Below, piece by piece: positions 35,020 to 58,873 of a stretch of DNA of 62,000 nt. The stretch is from Glandiceps talaboti (taxonomy: Eukaryota; Hemichordata; Enteropneusta; Spengelidae). The DNA lies in contig NC_135555.1 of NCBI RefSeq assembly GCF_964340395.1, positions 13,983,746 through 14,045,745 of the forward strand. Direction: 5' to 3'. The notes beneath the pieces are model-generated. The model made no database searches, was not told the origin of the DNA, and saw only the letters and a program-made list of their open reading frames with translations. The position numbers were made by a program, and so were the translations under genes. Positions within the stretch are counted from its first letter, which is position 1. Every line of letters begins with the position of its first letter.

Positions 35020-35067
<48 letters not shown>

Positions 35068-35090
35068 TCACTCACTCACTCACTCACTCA
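34630..35090. repeat. Compound array CATA / GACA / CATG / CA / CACT
   Basis: (CATA)n, then (GACA)n at 34707-34772, (CATA)n, (CATG)n at 34836-34868, (CATA)n to 34940, a degenerate gap, (CA)n 35020-35063 and (CACT)n to 35090. Confidence 0.97.
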
Positions 35091-35668
35091 CCATAAACGT
35101 TACATGTCCCTGTGTAAGGTACAGACAACCAACATTGCTTTCAATACTCTTGTATCACAGTACCATATATCAGTGAACTTTACTTACTGATGATGACTTT
35201 TGATAAAGTGTTCGGTGAACTATACTAATTGCACCACAGATCTTAGCATGACTTTAAAAGTAGGTAAATTCTAATAATTATCTTTCAAGTACGTTTGAAA
35301 TTAGTATGTTCTCGGTTCAATCTAAGTATATGTGTAATTATTAGCTGAGGGTACTTGGTTTTAAATCTGATAATGGCTCGGTTAAGTACGCAGTGAAGTT
35401 ATGAGTTACAGCAATGCCATCTCGCCGGCCGAGGCTAATTTAACCCAATGAGATATGTACACAAGGCTTTTAAACACAAAAAGGGAATTATTGCTTTAAG
35501 AAATATATGCATAGCTATTGATTTAATGTAGTCTTAAAATGTTCAGTTTTCCCGTGGAAGAAAACAAACAATTGCATAATTGACGTTTCAGATTGTGTGT
35601 AGAAAAGAGCTAATCAGAGGTCACCATACAATTTTCTGAAATGCAGGTCAGAATGATAACAAATTCAA

Positions 35669-35750
35669 CCATTGATTCAATACTGTATTCGGCGGCCATA
35701 TTGGATTTTAGAATCCAATATGGCCGCCGAATACAGTATTGAATCAATGG
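35669..35750. repeat. Hairpin repeat, 39 bp perfect arms, 4 bp loop
   Basis: 35669-35707 and 35712-35750 are exact reverse complements around TTAG. The inner arm ends in GGCGGCCATATTGGATT, a motif found again at 52176-52192 and, in part, at 36259-36273. Probably a compact MITE or solo inverted pair of transposon termini. Confidence 0.9.
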
Positions 35751-36258
35751 GAAAATAAAAACAAGATAGCGAAGCCTCAAATTCTTTCAATTTATCCTAA
35801 ATAGACATTGTATGTTATTAATTAGAGGTCGATTTTATCCCCAATTAGTGCAGTAACAGATTGAAATCGTGATCGAGTTTAGCAGTTGATTTTAGGATGC
35901 GGACCAAAATCAATATGATTGGGTTTATAGTGTACCGAATTTATGTGTACAGCTACACAAAATGGTGTGCCCACAGGTGATTAAATATTTTTCAAAGTGT
36001 GCGATATTATGAACAAGTCATTATATACAACAAAACAGTTTAAATAAACTTTGGTTCCTGGAGCCACGAGTGCAGCTTTTAAGAATGTGAAAATATCTCC
36101 TCGTATGTATGACCAGGGGAATTCGAAACACCTTTTCGATGTTTTATAGCAGAGGAAACAGTAGTGCGTCAAGCTCCTACGCAGCGCTACCGTAAAAAAG
36201 TCGACCTCCACAACTTCCGGTCCAACTTTCCAAGGTTGTGCTGCCTTCAGTGGCCCGG

Positions 36259-36273
36259 GGCCATATTGGATTT
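36259..36273 (+). repeat. Partial copy of GGCCATATTGGATTT motif
   Basis: Matches the inner arm of the 35.7 kb hairpin, about 0.5 kb away. The preceding 200 bases are more GC-rich than their surroundings and may be part of the same element. Confidence 0.5.
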
Positions 36274-36361
36274 GTCGTAAAACCATTGCATTTAAATACT
36301 AATACGTATTTAAGTGCAGATTAGTTCATAAACAATACAAATTTCTATATCACTAGAACAA

Positions 36362-36392
36362 CAGTCAGTCAGTCAGTCAGTCAGTCAGTCAG

Positions 36393-36463
<71 letters not shown>
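36362..36463. repeat. (CAGT)n-(CAAT)n
   Basis: CAGT block then CAAT block in the same register. Confidence 0.97.
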
Positions 36464-39400
36464 TCATCACAGTTTTGGCTCAATTTTCATGAATTTTACT
36501 TAGTTTGGACTCATGACTTTACTTCTAAATTGGCTATCCTCTAAGTGAAAAACTGGTGTCGGAAAATGATTAACCTGTGCTATCTTTTACATGAATATGA
36601 ATATCCCACATGTACTGTCTCATCAAATCAAAACTGGCATTAGTTGCATAATATTATTACGTCAAGAATTTCCTCTCATTTCTGACGCTTCTTTTCCGGC
36701 CACTTGATATTAAAAAAAGAAATAGCGTTAGTTGTCGGGTTTTCTTGGTTAAGGTTCATTCAACCCACAATGCCTCAGTGGTTTCATTTCGTCTTATTCT
36801 CTTGAATTCTTCGAAAAGTGATAAACGTCTCCTTGAACAGCGTCAGCCATTTATAAACTGTTGACTCGAGCTATGGATACAGATTAGCATATTGACATTT
36901 TCTTGAATGGTTACTGTGCACACGTGCATTTTCGTTTCTTGGTTACGGTGGATCAGGGGGTGGTGGTTGTAGTGGTAGTACTTGTTTTTTGTGTGGTTGT
37001 GGTGGTAGTCGAGGGTGGGCCCGGGGTTTACGAGCGAGCGTCGTGATACTACCAATGTAGATAGTTGTTGAGATCGAGAGCGCCCTCTCACTCCACTCTT
37101 AACTTAGTGATGAGTTTTGGATCCTTTTCAAAAAGAAAATCTAGGTAGCAGTTTATTGGAAATCAATGAACGGAATTAATATCCTAAGTAATATCACGTA
37201 TATGATTGATATTGTCGAATGTGCCACACTCACTATATTTTAAAGTTTGCCAAGGAGATGATATGTTATAAAATTAGTCACGCACAGATGCACTTTCAAT
37301 GTAGCTTTGAACAGATGCGTATACGATGCCGATTCGCTGTATTCAATATATTAACTTTGTGCACACTGAAATGGCCGAATTATCACATTTAACAACAACA
37401 GCGACATACAGCTACAAATGATTGGCCGCTCTTCCCAATGCGATCTATAGAGTGGATTTTTATGGCGACGGTAATTGACGCCGAAACAAAATCCCACTCC
37501 TGAAATAATCGATTTTCTCGTGTGAATCTAGGAGTAATCAACTAAGTGTAAGTTTTATTTGCGTTTGGAAAGAAGCACATTATTGTGTCCCTCGACACTT
37601 GGATGTTACTGTAGCTGTCAAGCAAAATTTCGTTAGTTTTCGACATCAATTTTAAATTATTCGAGGAATTACCCCTTTCTTAAACTCTAAATATAGGAAA
37701 ACATGCAAGGAAAGAGTTCGAGTTCAAATTCGAGCCCATGTGCTGTTTTTGGCTATGTATATGAAGCACCATAGGTCTAAAATATTCGCAGCTTTCGATT
37801 TCTCGCACTTTCTATAAAATTCAAAGCATGAGCCTTATCGACGTGGAAAGTGAAATATAGTCACTTTGAAAAGGGTAAATTTGAAACGATTGCGACGTTC
37901 CAATCCACCTAATACGGACCTTATCAACGCGGTTTTCATTTTACCGCCGTCAACGTGTCGCCAAATTAAACCTATGTATACGTACGTGCAGCAGTGTTTA
38001 CAGATACCCGCAAAATATCATGTATGTGGCGTACCCTCCAAGTTTGAAGGAATAAAAACGGGGCAGGCATAGTTTAATCATCGATATCTCTACCTGAATA
38101 ACCAAGTCACGTGTACATGTCGTCTGCACTACGAAAGAATCATTAGTAACGATACGTAAGTTGTCAAGGTTACGACTTTGCATTACAAGAGAAGTCAGTT
38201 ATCCTGAAACATAACGTTGGCTGGCGCGACAACAAATCTTTCTAAAAATTGCTACATTTTGTCGTCAGGCGCCACAAAAAAATGTAACCGATATTGCTAC
38301 ATTTTCTTGTGTGAGCTACCGGTAAAAGGATTAACGTGTAACAATGACATATTCTTCATTTTTTTCCCGAGCTAGACAATAAAACGCAACACTGTCAGTA
38401 TGACTTTAATCGTGTCAAATAACCGTTTCAGATTAATTGGACTCCATTGTAGAAACAATATGATCGCGAAATTTTAAAAGATTGTTCATTATACTTTGAT
38501 ATGCCAAGATTTTACGACACGCCCTCGTACTTGCTTGTGGGTTAATGGACCTCGCTCTGTTCAGTCTTGTCTATTTATCATCAAATATAGTTATGAAGGT
38601 GATGAAGCATATCTCTCTAGCGAGCCAAGTTTTTACTTCTGTGTCACGACAATATACACAAGGGGCTTCAATTAATTTGTCGTTATACTGAACAAATTGT
38701 TATAATCAAAAGTTACGTTCTCAATAGGTTATAACAAAATAAAGTGAGTTGCCTTTTACTATTACCCTAGGCCCTTAACATTATTTATACTCGTAATGAA
38801 AAAAAAAAGATCGGTGATAGTAAGAAATAAACAAACTCATCGGAGGGGGGGGGGGGTACGGTACAATGTTGTAAATAGAGAAACAGACATAAAAATGATA
38901 TGAAAATTTAGCCTTTTTAGAATCCAATGTACAACGTTAATGTATAGGAAATTAAAAGCCTGCATACTTCCTTGAAAAGAAGACGGGGAACCCCAATCAG
39001 TTTTATATCATGTATAAACTTCATATGGCAAAAGTTCGGAGATTGTACATGTGTAAGAACTCTTACTTTCTCGAGAGTTGTTCCCTGGTACGCATTCTAC
39101 CTTAAACACGGGCTTTTTAGCGATGCTAGAAACATTTTGGTGTGTAATACAAAACTACTGCAAATTGTTAACGTCTAGACGGCTAGTAGCCTTGCTATGA
39201 TTAAATCGTAGTAAAGTACCGGTAATACCTTCAAATCTCCGGAATTTAGCATATCTCACACACTCAGACAATGTTTCCATGGATTTTTTTATCTAACAGT
39301 TTCTTATTTAAAAAAAATGTGCACCGTGCATTATTAGGACATGGTAAAAAGAGGCAGGATAGAACATATCAAAGTTATGAATCATTCTTCACGTCTAAAA

Positions 39401-39480
39401 ACAAATCATACTGTAATCTTATTTCTACCTAGCACAGTAATTTTTTTATATTTTTAACATTCTAAGTTAGCGTGCAAATA

Positions 39481-39501
39481 CTGTGTGTGTGTGTGTGTGT
39501 G

Positions 39502-39543
<42 letters not shown>

Positions 39544-39784
39544 CCTTCCTGCCTCACTATGTGCGTGTGTGCGTGTATGTATGTATGTATGTATGTATGT
39601 ATGTATGTATGTATGTATGTATGTATGTATGTATATATATGTATGTATGTATGTGTGTGCATGTATGTATGTATGTATGTATGTATGTATGTATGTATGT
39701 ATGTATGTATGTATGTATGTATGTATGTATGTATGTATGTATGTATGTATGTATGTATGTATGTGTGTGTGTGCGCGCGCGCGC
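39481..39784. repeat. Compound TGTG / TGTC / TATG / GCGC array
   Basis: Ordered blocks of TG, TGTC, a GC-rich break, about 185 bases of TATG and a final (GC)n. Confidence 0.97.
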
Positions 39785-40586
39785 TCTACCTTTGATGAGC
39801 ATTGGTGAATTAGCCTCCACAATGAGGTTATTCTACTTACTCAAGTCCAACACGTCACGCCGACTACAATTGGGGATTAGGGCCTTCTATCACACGTACT
39901 GCATAGCAAGAAATAGCATGACTAACGTCATTAAAAAGACTCGGTAAGCAAGTCACCTCTACAATACCGTATTAGCCGTATAAAATCATGATCACGGACG
40001 CTTTGTTTGCACCTATAGAAAAGTACACGAACGATGGCAGATTTCTCACAATTGAAGTTTAGTGGTAACTCGCGATTGTCACGTTTGCCACGATTTCGTA
40101 TATATATGACGGTGTTGACGAAAGATGAATTGTAATTTTATTATTAAAGTAATTCTAGTCACCCCATATCAAATTCATTCATTCTGTTGTTTGCCTTTGG
40201 CAACAAAGATGTATAAGTTATACTATGTCAATCTTTACATTCTAATTGTAAAGCGTTGGAACCCACTTCGATGAATCAATCCGAAAGGTGTCGGTTACAT
40301 TAATATATCTTACAAATGATATAGGATTATACAGATCGCTCAGGATGTTTGGAGAGTGACAAAATATGTCACCACCTACGCCTGATTGTCTGAAGCCTTG
40401 CACACTCCTTTCGGGGGTGTCATCAATCATTTGAAAGTTTGAATGTATCATTTAGTTATCTAAGTTGACTTAGAGTGAAATACACTTTCATCATTTAGTT
40501 CTACAAATATATATAGTGATTAATCAAATGTTACGTCTCTTTGGTACTTGAATATTTGTGACGTGATACTCCTACACAACTTAAAA

Positions 40587-40709
40587 GTATGTATGTATGT
40601 ATGTATGTATGTATGTATGTATGTATGTATGTATGTATGTATGTATGTATGTATGTATGTATGTATGTATGTATGTATGTATGTGTGTGTATATATGTAT
40701 GTATGTATG

Positions 40710-40741
<32 letters not shown>

Positions 40742-40870
40742 TGCGTGTGTATGTCTGTCTGTCTGTGTGTATGTATGTATGTATGTATGTATGTATGTAT
40801 GTATGTATGTATGTATGTATGTATGTATGTATGTATGTATGTATGTATGTATGTATGTATGTATGTATGT
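40587..40870. repeat. (TATG)n with TGTG/TGCG/TGTC centre
   Basis: Two TATG flanks around a variant core at 40683-40770. Confidence 0.97.
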
Positions 40871-41520
40871 GAATAAACCACGGAATCACAGGGATATCTT
40901 ATGACACTGAACAAACTCTGCGATTTTAGTTTGAAATGTTCGTGTTAGATGGCTTAGATGAACTGCATAGACATATGCAACAGTAAACAATTATCCTTGA
41001 TCTAAACATTCGTAGAACTACGAAATGCACACCTTATCTGTATGGCTTACGAGTCCAAGTATGCAGCATGCGTGTGTCATGTGTCGAGTGTCGGATGAAT
41101 AAAATATCGTTATTACAGTGAAATATGCACAGAGTCGGTCATATATAGTCGTTGTAATGCAGGTGATGAAAACAATGCCCAATTTCTGTAACTAGTGAAC
41201 CTTGTATTGAAGAACGATTGGGAAGTCCTTAGATGTGCCGGCATACTTGTGGATATGTAAGTTGTCAATTCAAGCACTTAAAATGCTTCGTGTGATTTTA
41301 ACCATGTTGAAAAAAAATGAGGAAGAATACTATATCCCCCACCACATACTTACATACACAAAACACTGCGACTTCTAGAATATCAGCATTATATATATTT
41401 GCATTTTGTTAGCGCTATCTGGGTATTTTTTTAGAACAATACAAAAACACAGAAATTTGCGTCCGAGATAATAAATAAAATGGATGATAAAATGACCCTT
41501 TAAAGCAGTACTAGCTGAAA

Positions 41521-41850
41521 CTGGAACGTTTTTTTTCGAAACTGTTTTGATAGATAGAATAACTTACTCATAATATCGTAAACCCTGAACAGTATTGAAT
41601 CACCTGTGGGTAAATGTATTTGTTTAGCAGTACATCTAGTATGGTGCGATATCTCTAATCAAATTGATTTTAGGTCCGCCCCCAAAAATCAGCGCCTCCA
41701 ATGATTCACGATTTCAGCTTATTGCTATAATACTACTTACATATATAACAGCCCTAATTGACATGTACAATGTCCGTTTATTGGTATTGTAACAATTTTC
41801 AGTAAATGTATTGTTAGTTGTCTGATCGATGAGATACAGTTAGTGCAGGT
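41521..41850 (+). repeat. Dispersed repeat, copy 1
   Basis: Shares ordered blocks with 58512-58873 in the same orientation: CTGGAACGTTTTTT, GATAGATAGAAT/GTTAGATAGAAT, CCTGTGGGTAAA, CCCAAAAATCAGC, AATTGACATGTACAATGTC and TTGTCTGATCGA. Divergence is moderate, with small indels. Likely a non-coding transposable-element fragment. Confidence 0.8.
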
Positions 41851-42136
41851 TTTAAGATGAGATTTTGAGATCACTAATTAGTTTATAATTCTAAAAATCG
41901 CATATCTCTTGGACAGAAGAGCTATACACGTGATTGCGAAATAATTTATTTAACCTTTATTTAACGTGGACATTTCCAAACGAAAGCAATAAATATAGTT
42001 ACCTCAAGGCGGCGTCCTGTAAACAACGCCTTTCTCAGCTATTTGATAAATATACGGTACTCATTTTCATAACACTACATACCACCAAATATTATGTTGA
42101 GTAACATTGCCAACGTCCACAAATCGAAGGCAGGCA

Positions 42137-42192
42137 GGCAGGAACACACACACACACGCACACACACACGCACACACGCACGCACGCACGCA

Positions 42193-42240
<48 letters not shown>
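42137..42240. repeat. (CA)n with CACG interruptions
   Basis: Dinucleotide repeat just downstream of the CAP gene's poly(A) signal, preceded by a short GGCA run. Confidence 0.95.
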
Positions 42241-42241
<1 letters not shown>

Positions 42242-42289
42242 TTTAACCACACACATAAAACATATAGAAGGGCTTTTCATTTGTTAAAT

Positions 42290-52520
<10,231 letters not shown>

Positions 52521-52875
52521 CTGAAAACTAACAAATAGAGAGATTGGTAATGTTATTTTCAAATAATCACGATTTCCGCAGATTAGATTATTGCTAATCA
52601 GTCAAATTGCACCATCCGAATCTAAATATATTTGAATACTTCTTAAATCTACTTTATGCATACCCTTTCTTTGCTGCTGCACATTCTAAATTGGGTGATT
52701 CTTTATCTTATAAGCCGCCAAGATAATATTGATATGAACTCAAGAATTTATATGACAATGGCAACCAACTGAGTAAAAGGAAGATGTCGACAGGTGCAAC
52801 AAGAATTGCTAAATTGTATCGTTTGGCGAGACAACAAGGTTTCTTTTGATTTTCTGATACGACAAAAATCCCACC

Positions 52876-53075
52876 GACATTACAAAATTTATATATTTGT
52901 GGCCGACTATTATCTCAGCAGATGGCCACAAAATCACAGACATTACAAAATTCCCTTTTTTGTGGCCTACTATTATCTCATCAGCAGATCTCCGCAATAT
53001 CATATACATTACAAAATGCCATTTTTGTGGCCTACGATTATCTCAGCAGATCTCCGCAAAATGATATACATTCTA
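52876..53075. repeat. Tandem repeat, ~63 bp unit, three copies
   Basis: Units start at CATTACAAAA (52878, 52941, 53007), with a degenerate start at 53069. Each contains TTGTGGCC(G/T)AC(T/G)ATTATCTCA...GCAGAT. Copies are 62-66 bases long and slightly diverged. Confidence 0.85.
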
Positions 53076-54384
53076 ATACTTTACATGTATATTATGTATG
53101 TCAATGGATTAAAATAGAACAATTGTACTTTTCCTCTCTTTTTTTGCCTTTTCTTTTGTAAATGCTAAAGCGAACAATAGCTCACAAGAAATGCCCAGTT
53201 CATGCACATATATAGTCAGCAAAGCACTATGTGAGTACTTCTGATCATTTTTGCTGTACCAGATGACACACTGTACAATGTCAATTAGATTTTTGTCTTG
53301 ACTACAGATTTCAATTTTTTTTTTTACAGAATGTGTTAACGTGTTCGAGACAAAAATAAAAACAGGAGAAACAGTGGATGCGAAAACTGACATCAACTTA
53401 AAAAGACAAAATAAAATTGTTCTTTCAATCTGTAACGGCTGTACATCTGATAGGAAGAAATGAACAACACAGAGACCATTTGGAAAACCTGAACTAGACA
53501 CTCACACAGAAAAAAATATAATAAAATAAAATAAAAATCTATCTAACCCCCCCCCCCACCTATTTTAAACTTGAGGGTATTCGGAACCACACAATTTTTT
53601 TATTATGCCTAATGGTTAGAGCAAGGAAATATAACCCACGTCTATGTATCTACGTCATTAGTTTGGCCAATATATCACTAAAGCAACAAGCAAAAGCAAA
53701 TAGTGGACATGGTACATCGCTGTGAAATAAAGCTAACATTTGGGACCAAAAACAAAATGAAGAAACTGTGACAATTTTACATTTGTTAGTTAGTTAGTTA
53801 GTTAGTTACGAGCACATTGTCATCGTCAGCACGCACACAACCAATATTATACTTTTATTGATGAAACACTATATATGAATACAGTACTCTGCATGGATAA
53901 ATTACAAATTTTACTATATCAACTGTTAGAACACGAGTGTGATACTCACATAAACAAGATATGTGCTGTGAATTTACGACAACGCCTTGGGCTTAAACCT
54001 TGAATATATGACGATGAAATACCGTATTGTGATTCATGTTGAACATCATAAAAGTCTAGTATAAATGTGACAGTTGTGGATTGAGATGACAGATACTTCG
54101 TTCATGTCTTTATTTTTGGTATTGACTCACGATCAGCTCATTGAGTCTCTTTAGCTATAATTGATATATGATATGATATATTATAATTCATTTCATTGAT
54201 GGTACTTACAATTAGCATCAATTCAATTCCACTTCGATCCAAATAAAACGTCCTTCAAAATACTCAAACTCAAATTATCCCCAATTCATGTTTTCCGTTT
54301 TATGATTCGAAATAAACGGACAGCTGCAACCATTTCCTGTTATTATTTCCTGCCCAAGGTATCATGGGCTTATACAACTGCTAA

Positions 54385-54607
54385 CAGACAGACAGACAGA
54401 CAGACAGGCAGGCAGGCAGGCAGGCAGGTAGGCAGACAGACAGACACACACACACACACAGACACACACACACACATACATACATACATACATACATACA
54501 TACATACATACATACATACATACATACATACATACATACATACATACATACACACGTGTACATACATAAACACACATACACATACATACACGTACGTGCG
54601 TGCGTAC

Positions 54608-54681
<74 letters not shown>

Positions 54682-54713
54682 CTATCTATCTACCTACCTA
54701 CTTAACTACCTAC
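54385..54713. repeat. Compound GACA / CA / CATA / TA / CTAC array
   Basis: GACA and GGCA, (CA)n, (CATA)n 54477-54550, mixed CA/CGTA, (TA)n 54612-54677, then TATC and TACC units. Confidence 0.97.
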
Positions 54714-56337
54714 CAAATAATGAAATCAAGTAGCAATCCAATGAAAAGGGGACCTTAATATGCATGGTGAGACTTAACCGAAATAAAAAATTGTTAAGTA
54801 AAAAAGCGATGTAGTCACGATGACCACGGATTATATTAACTTGAAATTTAAACTATCACATCTTAGTGATATTTTACATTTTCAGAAGCAGCTAGTACAA
54901 GTAATGTCTTTGGAGTTTAAATCTAAGCTTTTAACACTGCACTTTGGGGGTACTGACGCTAACCATACATACACTATCATGTTACTCAAGATATCATTTC
55001 ACATAAGAACCTCTGACTTAAAACTTACGTCATCAAATTATACCATTAGATTCAATTGGATTATATTGGGACAATTTCCTCTATTGCTTTTCATGTTGAG
55101 CGCGTAGGCACACTGCATACTATTCCACGTGTTCTGAGGATTAAATTTATTTAGTCAAATGACGTCTTAATATATTAGATTAAGAAGAATCTGTGGTCAA
55201 TTTAATCTATATCTGCCGTTTCCATTTTGAGTATGTTACATGTCTAAGATAGCATGAGTGACATGCATGGGTATTAAGCTCGTAGTGGTTGAGAGGTTTA
55301 AACTTCGCAATATACCAATTATGTATAATCGGAAGATCAAAAGAATACCAATCGGAAGAACTCTGGTAACATTTCCTTTGCTATTTTCATCGATACCACT
55401 GTAATCTCTTAAAAGCTAGGCTAATCTCATCTCATTTAATTCAGGAAATTGGTATACCCGGCCCTCATTACGCGGTTACCTGTTCGACTAACAAGTCGGC
55501 AATGACTCATGAAATTACTGTTGACTTTGAACGTGTTACATGTTTACCTGCATACTAATTAGATTAGAAAGCAACACTTGTTTGCCCTACCCTCCATTCA
55601 AGTATGTTAATTTCCCAGATTGGGTAGATAATGAAATTCCAATGTTTTCGACAAGGTTTTCCTGTGTATTAGTCTTCGAAGAATATATGCAACCTTATCT
55701 GTTAAAATATTTGCTATACAAATGTAATGTATTGTAGAACGTAATGAAAAATCTCAACGTAAGTGATGAATTCCGCTCAAAATATAACTAATGAACCAAG
55801 GTAAAGACAGCTGAATCTCTAGTTTCATATCTGTCCGATTCATCGAGAGCTACTTCAACAGTTTATAAATTTCTGACGGCACGTCTTTTCTCTTCATTGT
55901 TAGTTTATCGATTTTCTGTACATGTATTCCAATACTGATAAAATCGGTGAAGTTCCTTTGCCCATGTCATAACACACTATACATAACAGCTGCACATATC
56001 ACAGAGAATCAGTATACGGTTTATTGTATTCTTTCGCGCACTTTCTGTTTGACTCGACTTTGAACAGTTATAAAATATTGATTACCTTTCAAAAAATGTA
56101 AGAAACCATCGCTGCTCAAATTGTGTGTAACCAACACAACGCCTTTAAAACATCTGTGTTTTCAGCTATTAGGGAAACCCAATATAATAACAAAGTTTGA
56201 GCACATGATATTCAAAATTAGGAAAGCACGACTCCCTTTTGGACAGTTAGGAGGTTTATGGAGCAGTTACACTATGTGTACATGTTCACTTTTCATCTTG
56301 TCTCGTTGTGTTACCAGCATTGATTTGCAATAAATTC

Positions 56338-56432
56338 ACACATACATACATACATACATACATACATACATACATACATACATGTACATACATACATACA
56401 TACATACATACATACATACATACATACATACA
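56338..56432. repeat. (CATA)n microsatellite
   Basis: One CATGTACATA interruption at about 56381. Confidence 0.97.
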
Positions 56433-56946
56433 TGAAAACCAGTCTGAAGATTTTGATGAGAGTCCTTGTCCTGATTGATTCGAACTTTAATGATATATGC
56501 ACGTTAATCAATACTTGACAAATACAAGTAACAAAACCGTTAAAGTATGCTTTTCAATACGCTTTCTGAAATCCAATTACGACCTGTATCATCGCATACA
56601 ACACATCAGTAAATAATTCATTTGATTGTTTTTGACCACTACCCTTCATCAGAGCTAGTGAATGGGAAAAACGAATATCAGAAGAAATTTTTAAAAGACG
56701 CTATTTACAGAGAGATGTAGTTAACCGTTGAGATTAATAGATATTTAGAAAGTGATATATCCGTGACTTTAGCAACAATTGCACAACAATGTATATATAG
56801 CTATTTCAATAATATCAGCCGTTAAAGAAGAATTCGATGCACTATTAGTTGGCATCATTGTAATATTGAATCTTATGATGACGTCAGTCCTAGACAACAA
56901 CCATCTGGAAAGAAGAGGTTTGTGTTATCTCTCATTATTTTTCTAG

Positions 56947-57036
56947 AAGCAATTAGCCAAGATGGGAATTCAAGACAAAAAGATGACAGATTTAGCCGTT
57001 TTCGGTATACCGCCTTGTATTACATTTCGAAAGACG
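56947..57036 (+). CDS. Candidate exon, start of phase-compatible chain to 60042
   Basis: Strong acceptor TCTCATTATTTTTCTAG and donor ACG|GTAAGT enclose 30 codons, phase 0-0 (KQLAKMGIQDKKMTDLAVF, then GIPPCITFRKT). A second frame is also open across it. It joins in phase with the exon at 59380. Unrecognised; it could be a separate upstream or untranslated exon, since a plausible start Met occurs in the next exon. Confidence 0.3.
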
Positions 57037-57313
57037 GTAAGTCTATCTGTTACCGTTTAAGAGCACTGATTCAAACGAAGGCTGTTATCCATAAATCACA
57101 TATTCGTGATGGTGTATCACGATGTAATGCTTGCAAGCAACGATTGTCGAAACTATTTGCCATTTGTAGTAATTCAGTGTACGAGCCAAAAAAAATGCCA
57201 GCATAGCTGAGGACTGCTTGTAGATGAGTTCGATGAGCAAACATTCACAAAATCTAAATGTCAGTTCGGATAGCGGATCTAGTGTAGTAGCGTTTCTCCT
57301 ACACAGGTAGGCT

Positions 57314-57380
57314 ATGTATGTATGTATGTATGTATGTATGTATGTATGTATGTATGTATGTATGTATGTATGTATGTATG

Positions 57381-57414
<34 letters not shown>

Positions 57415-57528
57415 TGTATGTGTGTGTGTGTGTGTGTGTGCGTGCGTGCGTGCATGCATGCATGCATGCATGTATGTATGTATGTATGTATGTATGTATG
57501 TATGTATGTATGTATGTACGTACGCATG

Positions 57529-57559
<31 letters not shown>

Positions 57560-57672
57560 GTATGTATGTATGTATGTATGCATGCATGCATGTATGTATG
57601 TATGTATGTATGTATGTATGTATGTATGTATGTATGTATGTATGTATGTATGTATGCATGCATGTATATATG

Positions 57673-57706
<34 letters not shown>

Positions 57707-57712
57707 TGTATG

Positions 57713-57742
<30 letters not shown>
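57314..57742. repeat. (TATG)n long array with TG/TGCG/CATG variants
   Basis: About 430 bases, the longest TATG array in the window. It repeats the pattern TATG - TG - TGCG - CATG - TATG seen at 51 kb. Confidence 0.97.
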
Positions 57743-57743
<1 letters not shown>

Positions 57744-58511
57744 GAGAAACCATTCATGACATGGTAGTCATATATATGCAATGATTATAATTTTGCATGA
57801 GATAGAGGGTGTTCGCAATTCAGTATGTCTGTCTCTTGTTAGCAGAACATATCAAACGTATAATTGCTATCTGGTATGAACACGCACATCAAGATATCCG
57901 ACATCGTAGAGGTGGTTCGTTGGTGTAACACAATCTAACTAAATATGGGTCAGTCATATCGAATAACCAAAGCCAAGACACTGCCAAAATAAGCAGGAAA
58001 ACTTTCCACCACCAATTTGATACCCTATTGAACTTTATACATATTTATCCCAAATCATGCTTTTATTACGTAGGTTTCTCTCCCAAATCACGTTATTTAC
58101 GTAGGCCATAGCACGTAAGCGCAAAGAAAAAAGATGTGCCAATTCGCAACTTCGTGTTATGAAGTACGTCATGATCCTCTAATGACCAAAGGACGGTTTC
58201 CAATTTTAGTCTCCCATACAATGGTTTTATGTTCCTGTTGGCTATTTGCACATTCAGAACGTATTATAGATGTTATACCATTGTACAAGTGTCACGAAGT
58301 CTTTTGCAGATCTGACCCAAATGTTCAACTTTTAACATTTGTAACAATTGGAACTCAACCATATCTAGTCACATAATGGATGTCGTTTTTGAATATAGGT
58401 TGTCATTTACGTTGAAAAAGTGAGCCTATAATGACATAAGATTTACTTTTTGTATTGATCAATGAAAACGTGGTCTCTTAAAATTACAAGAGTGACGCAT
58501 TGAAGCTGCAT

Positions 58512-58873
58512 CTGGAACGTTTTTTTGAAACTGTTTTGTTAGATAGAATGATTTACTCATATGATTGTTCACCATCATATGTATTGAATGCCTGTGTTGA
58601 ATGCCTGTGGGTAAACACATTTGTGTAGCAGTACACATAGTATGGTACAATATTATATATCCTATAAAATATTAAATTTTGGGGTCCACACCCAAAAATC
58701 AGCACCCCAATCAATCACGATTTCAACATATTACTATACTACTTACAGAGAAAATAGGCCTCTAATTGACATGTACAATGTCTAATTATTGGTACTTTAA
58801 GAATTTCAAATGATATAATTTTGGTTGTCTGATCGAAAAAAGAGATAAATACGCCGTTTACAGCAAATGCAGG
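58512..58873 (+). repeat. Dispersed repeat, copy 2
   Basis: Partner of the copy at 41521, about 17 kb away. It contains a short internal duplication (GAATGCCTGTGTTGAATGCC) absent from copy 1. No protein-coding capacity. Confidence 0.8.

Larger units (their letters stand above)
36464..42136. other. No supported gene
   Basis: Holds two TATG arrays and dispersed-repeat copy 1. A poly-G run is at 38845. An open stretch at 39783-39945 ends at a donor-like CG|GTAAGC, but no acceptor is evident next to the repeat. Confidence 0.45.
52521..56946. other. Region upstream of CAP exons; first exon expected here
   Basis: Should contain the CAP signal-peptide exon and promoter unless these lie further away. 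A short minus-strand frame at 53717-53679 encodes Met then HVHYLLLLVAL, but its donor is weak. Poly-C at 53548 and a short (GTTA)n near 53790 are the only other landmarks besides listed repeats. Confidence 0.4.

Noticed and set aside
34592-35176. 194-codon [11 protein letters not shown], and similar frames at the other CATA/TATG loci
   Set aside because: Microsatellite translation.
53109-53501. 130-codon minus ORF as the CAP first exon
   Set aside because: It has a hydrophobic start, but no donor in a phase that fits the 52520 acceptor.
53612-53645. tRNA-like TAATGGTTAGAGCAAGG
   Set aside because: No B box and no acceptor-stem pairing in the following 80 bases.
57085-57784. ORFs of 141-222 codons over the 57.3-57.7 kb array
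   Set aside because: Repeat translation with short unique ends that show no family signal.
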